The notes under the pieces: generated by a model
Database searches by the model: none
Seen by the model: only the letters and a program-made list of their open reading frames with translations
Told to the model about the DNA's origin: nothing
Made by a program: the position numbers and the translations under genes
In this document: piece after piece, positions 30,844 to 32,425 of the stretch
How the letters are laid out: the number at the start of each line of letters is the position of its first letter
How positions within the stretch are numbered: position 1 is the first letter of the stretch
Assembly (NCBI GenBank): GCA_946403755.1
Contig: CAMJBC010000010.1
Span: forward strand, 1 to 32,425
Origin: an uncultured Mycoplasmatota bacterium
GTDB lineage: Bacteria; Bacillota_I; Bacilli_A; RF39; UBA660
Direction: 5' to 3'
Length of the DNA stretch: 32,425 nucleotides

Positions 30844-31646
30844 AAGCTTACTTAAATTATTTTAAGTTAAGATTAATAACAAATTTACAATATAGAAGTG
30901 CAGCTTTAGCTGGTATATCTACTCAATTATTTTTTGGATTTTTATATATTATGCTATATTTAGCAATATATGAATCTAACAAAGGAGTTAATGCTCCGAT
31001 GGATTGGAATAGTTTAGTAACATATATGTGGTTACAACAAGCATTCTTTGCAATTACATATCCTTTTTTAAAAGATAATGAATTGTTAAATATGATTAAA
31101 AATGGAAATCTAGCTTACGAATTAGTAAGACCACAGAGTTTCTATTTTAAATTTTATATGAAAATGCTTGCTGAAAGAATAACTGCAACATTTCTTAGAA
31201 GTATGCCAATTATTATAATTGGATTGTTATTACCTTATCCTTATAAATTATGTTTACCTCCAACATTAGGAAATTTCTTATTGTTTGTAGGAGCATTAAT
31301 AGTAGCTTGTTTACTAGTAACAGCATTATCTTTAATAGTACACATAATTACTATGTTTACAATGGACGTTAGAGGAATATCAAGTGCATATTCAATGATA
31401 GCAGAAGTATTCATGGGAATAGTTATTCCAATACCTTTCTTCCCATTATGGATGAAAAAAGTAGCTGATGTATTACCATTTAGATATATAGGAGATTTCC
31501 CTTATAGAGTCTACTCTGGAAGCATAAGTATACTTGAAGGAAAAACACTTATTATAAGTAGTTTAATTTGGATGATGATTTCAATTATATGTGGATATTT
31601 ATTATCAAAATATGCTCTTAAAAAGGCGGTAATTCAAGGTGGTTAA
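30840..31646 (+). CDS. ABC-2 family permease, subunit 1
   Basis: 268 residues, six hydrophobic helices, ATG overlapping the ATPase stop. The layout LNYFKLRLITNLQYRSAALAG then LYLAIYES, and a loop WNSLVTYMWLQQAFFA, fits the ABC2_membrane_6 type of uncharacterised bacterial ABC-2 permeases, which work as two-subunit pores with a COG4586 ATPase. The substrate is unknown; such systems export drugs, lipids or peptides. The last 8 bases overlap the next gene. Confidence 0.85.
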   Translation: MKAYLNYFKLRLITNLQYRSAALAGISTQLFFGFLYIMLYLAIYESNKGVNAPMDWNSLVTYMWLQQAFFAITYPFLKDNELLNMIKNGNLAYELVRPQSFYFKFYMKMLAERITATFLRSMPIIIIGLLLPYPYKLCLPPTLGNFLLFVGALIVACLLVTALSLIVHIITMFTMDVRGISSAYSMIAEVFMGIVIPIPFFPLWMKKVADVLPFRYIGDFPYRVYSGSISILEGKTLIISSLIWMMISIICGYLLSKYALKKAVIQGG

Positions 31647-32418
31647 ACTTTATATTGAAAGTTTTAAAAACAATATAAAAAGTCAACTTGAATATAAATC
31701 ATCTTTTATAATGAACTCTATAAGTCAATTGTTTGTATTCTTTACATATTATTTCATAATAATTGCTTTATTTAGCAAGTTTGATAATATTAAAGGTTAT
31801 AATGTTTACGAAGTATTGCTTTGCTTTTCTATTATTCATTTTGGATTTGCATTTAATGAAACATTCTTTAGAGGAATAGACAAGTTTGATGATCTTATCA
31901 TAGGTGGAGACCTAGATAGATTTTTGGTTAGACCTCAAGGAATATTATTTCAAACTTTATGCAGAGAAATTGATTTTATAAAAGTATTTAGAATACTCCA
32001 ATCATTAATTGTAATGGTAATAGCACTTATAAACCTAGATATTGTCTGGAATATAAGTAAAGTTGTAGTACTATTATTAATGTTAATATCTTCAGTTTTA
32101 ATATTCTTTGGAATTTTTGTGTTAACAGCATCTTATTGTTTTATTACTGTACAAGGATTAGAAGTTAGGAACTTATTTACCGATGGAGGAAAGAATTTAG
32201 CTCAATATCCAATTTCTATTTATAGAAAAGGAGTGGTAGCATTCTTTACATTTATAATTCCATATGGATTTATAAATTACTATCCATTACTTTATTTTAT
32301 TGATAGAACTGATAATATATTATATATGTTATCACCACTATTAGTATTCGTATTTTTGATACCATGCTTATTATCATTTAAAATAGGTTTAAAACACTAT
32401 AATAGTGTAGGTTCTTAA
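31639..32418 (+). CDS. ABC-2 family permease, subunit 2
   Basis: 259 residues with a GTG start at 31639 overlapping the previous gene by 8 bases and an AAAGGCGG site upstream. Six hydrophobic helices; the beginning KLYIESFKNNIKSQLEYKSSF mirrors the first permease, and DLIIGGDLDRFLVRPQ resembles its NMIKNGNLAYELVRPQ, showing that the two subunits are homologous. Completes the transporter. The window ends 7 bases after its stop, so further operon genes may follow. Confidence 0.85.
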   Translation: MVKLYIESFKNNIKSQLEYKSSFIMNSISQLFVFFTYYFIIIALFSKFDNIKGYNVYEVLLCFSIIHFGFAFNETFFRGIDKFDDLIIGGDLDRFLVRPQGILFQTLCREIDFIKVFRILQSLIVMVIALINLDIVWNISKVVVLLLMLISSVLIFFGIFVLTASYCFITVQGLEVRNLFTDGGKNLAQYPISIYRKGVVAFFTFIIPYGFINYYPLLYFIDRTDNILYMLSPLLVFVFLIPCLLSFKIGLKHYNSVGS

Positions 32419-32425
32419 TAAAAAA

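Noticed and set aside
1-32425. Mycoplasma-type code (TGA = Trp)
   Set aside because: TGA ends the ABC ATPase (30841-30843) and the minus-strand gene at 16694, each at a start-stop overlap with the next gene; Trp is written TGG.

Overview
This is an AT-rich, densely packed, mostly plus-strand chromosomal window. It fits an uncultured low-GC Bacillota (Bacilli/Clostridia-like, possibly gut-associated). The support is strong AGGAGG/GGTGAT ribosome sites, U-tailed terminator hairpins, a Bacillota-type radical-SAM peptide cluster and a yybP-ykoY-like riboswitch. TGA ends at least two genes (30841-30843 and the minus-strand gene ending at 16694), so the standard bacterial code applies, not the Mycoplasma code. 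I see no tRNA, rRNA, CRISPR array or insertion sequence.

Layout. 93-9922: glmS; two membrane-anchored proteins that share an N-terminal two-helix module but carry unrelated hydrolase domains; a free-standing EF-Tu domain-2 protein with a membrane partner; and a large HExxH protein followed by a small GH13-like protein. 9927-16330: the most interesting unit, a seven-gene operon that looks like an undescribed RiPP pathway. It has a strong promoter, an attenuator-like leader, a 44-residue precursor peptide, a radical SAM/SPASM maturase, a P-loop protein, a HelD-type RNA polymerase motor, a C39-like cysteine peptidase, a HAD protein and a solitary CobJ-like tetrapyrrole methylase. A 14-bp perfect inverted repeat brackets the precursor gene. 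16312-21989: housekeeping and unknown genes (DHH phosphoesterase, hypoxanthine phosphoribosyltransferase), a possible small RNA, and a minus-strand pair (unknown protein plus nucleoside deoxyribosyltransferase-like protein) behind the riboswitch.

22051-25960: an operator-like palindrome, a 27-codon microgene, an attenuator-like hairpin and an ABC exporter; then a protein with two HEPN-like RxxxxH motifs and a small Cro/DUF739-like protein. 26015-29731: two tandem 616-residue hybrid histidine kinases, the first with a degenerate ATP-binding domain. 29734-32418: a three-gene ABC-2 type transporter.

How they may work together (inference): the 10.1-16.3 kb operon supplies precursor, modifying enzymes and a possible leader protease, and HelD could be self-protection if the product acts on RNA polymerase. 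The operon has no exporter of its own; the ABC systems at 22.3 and 29.9 kb are candidates only by proximity.
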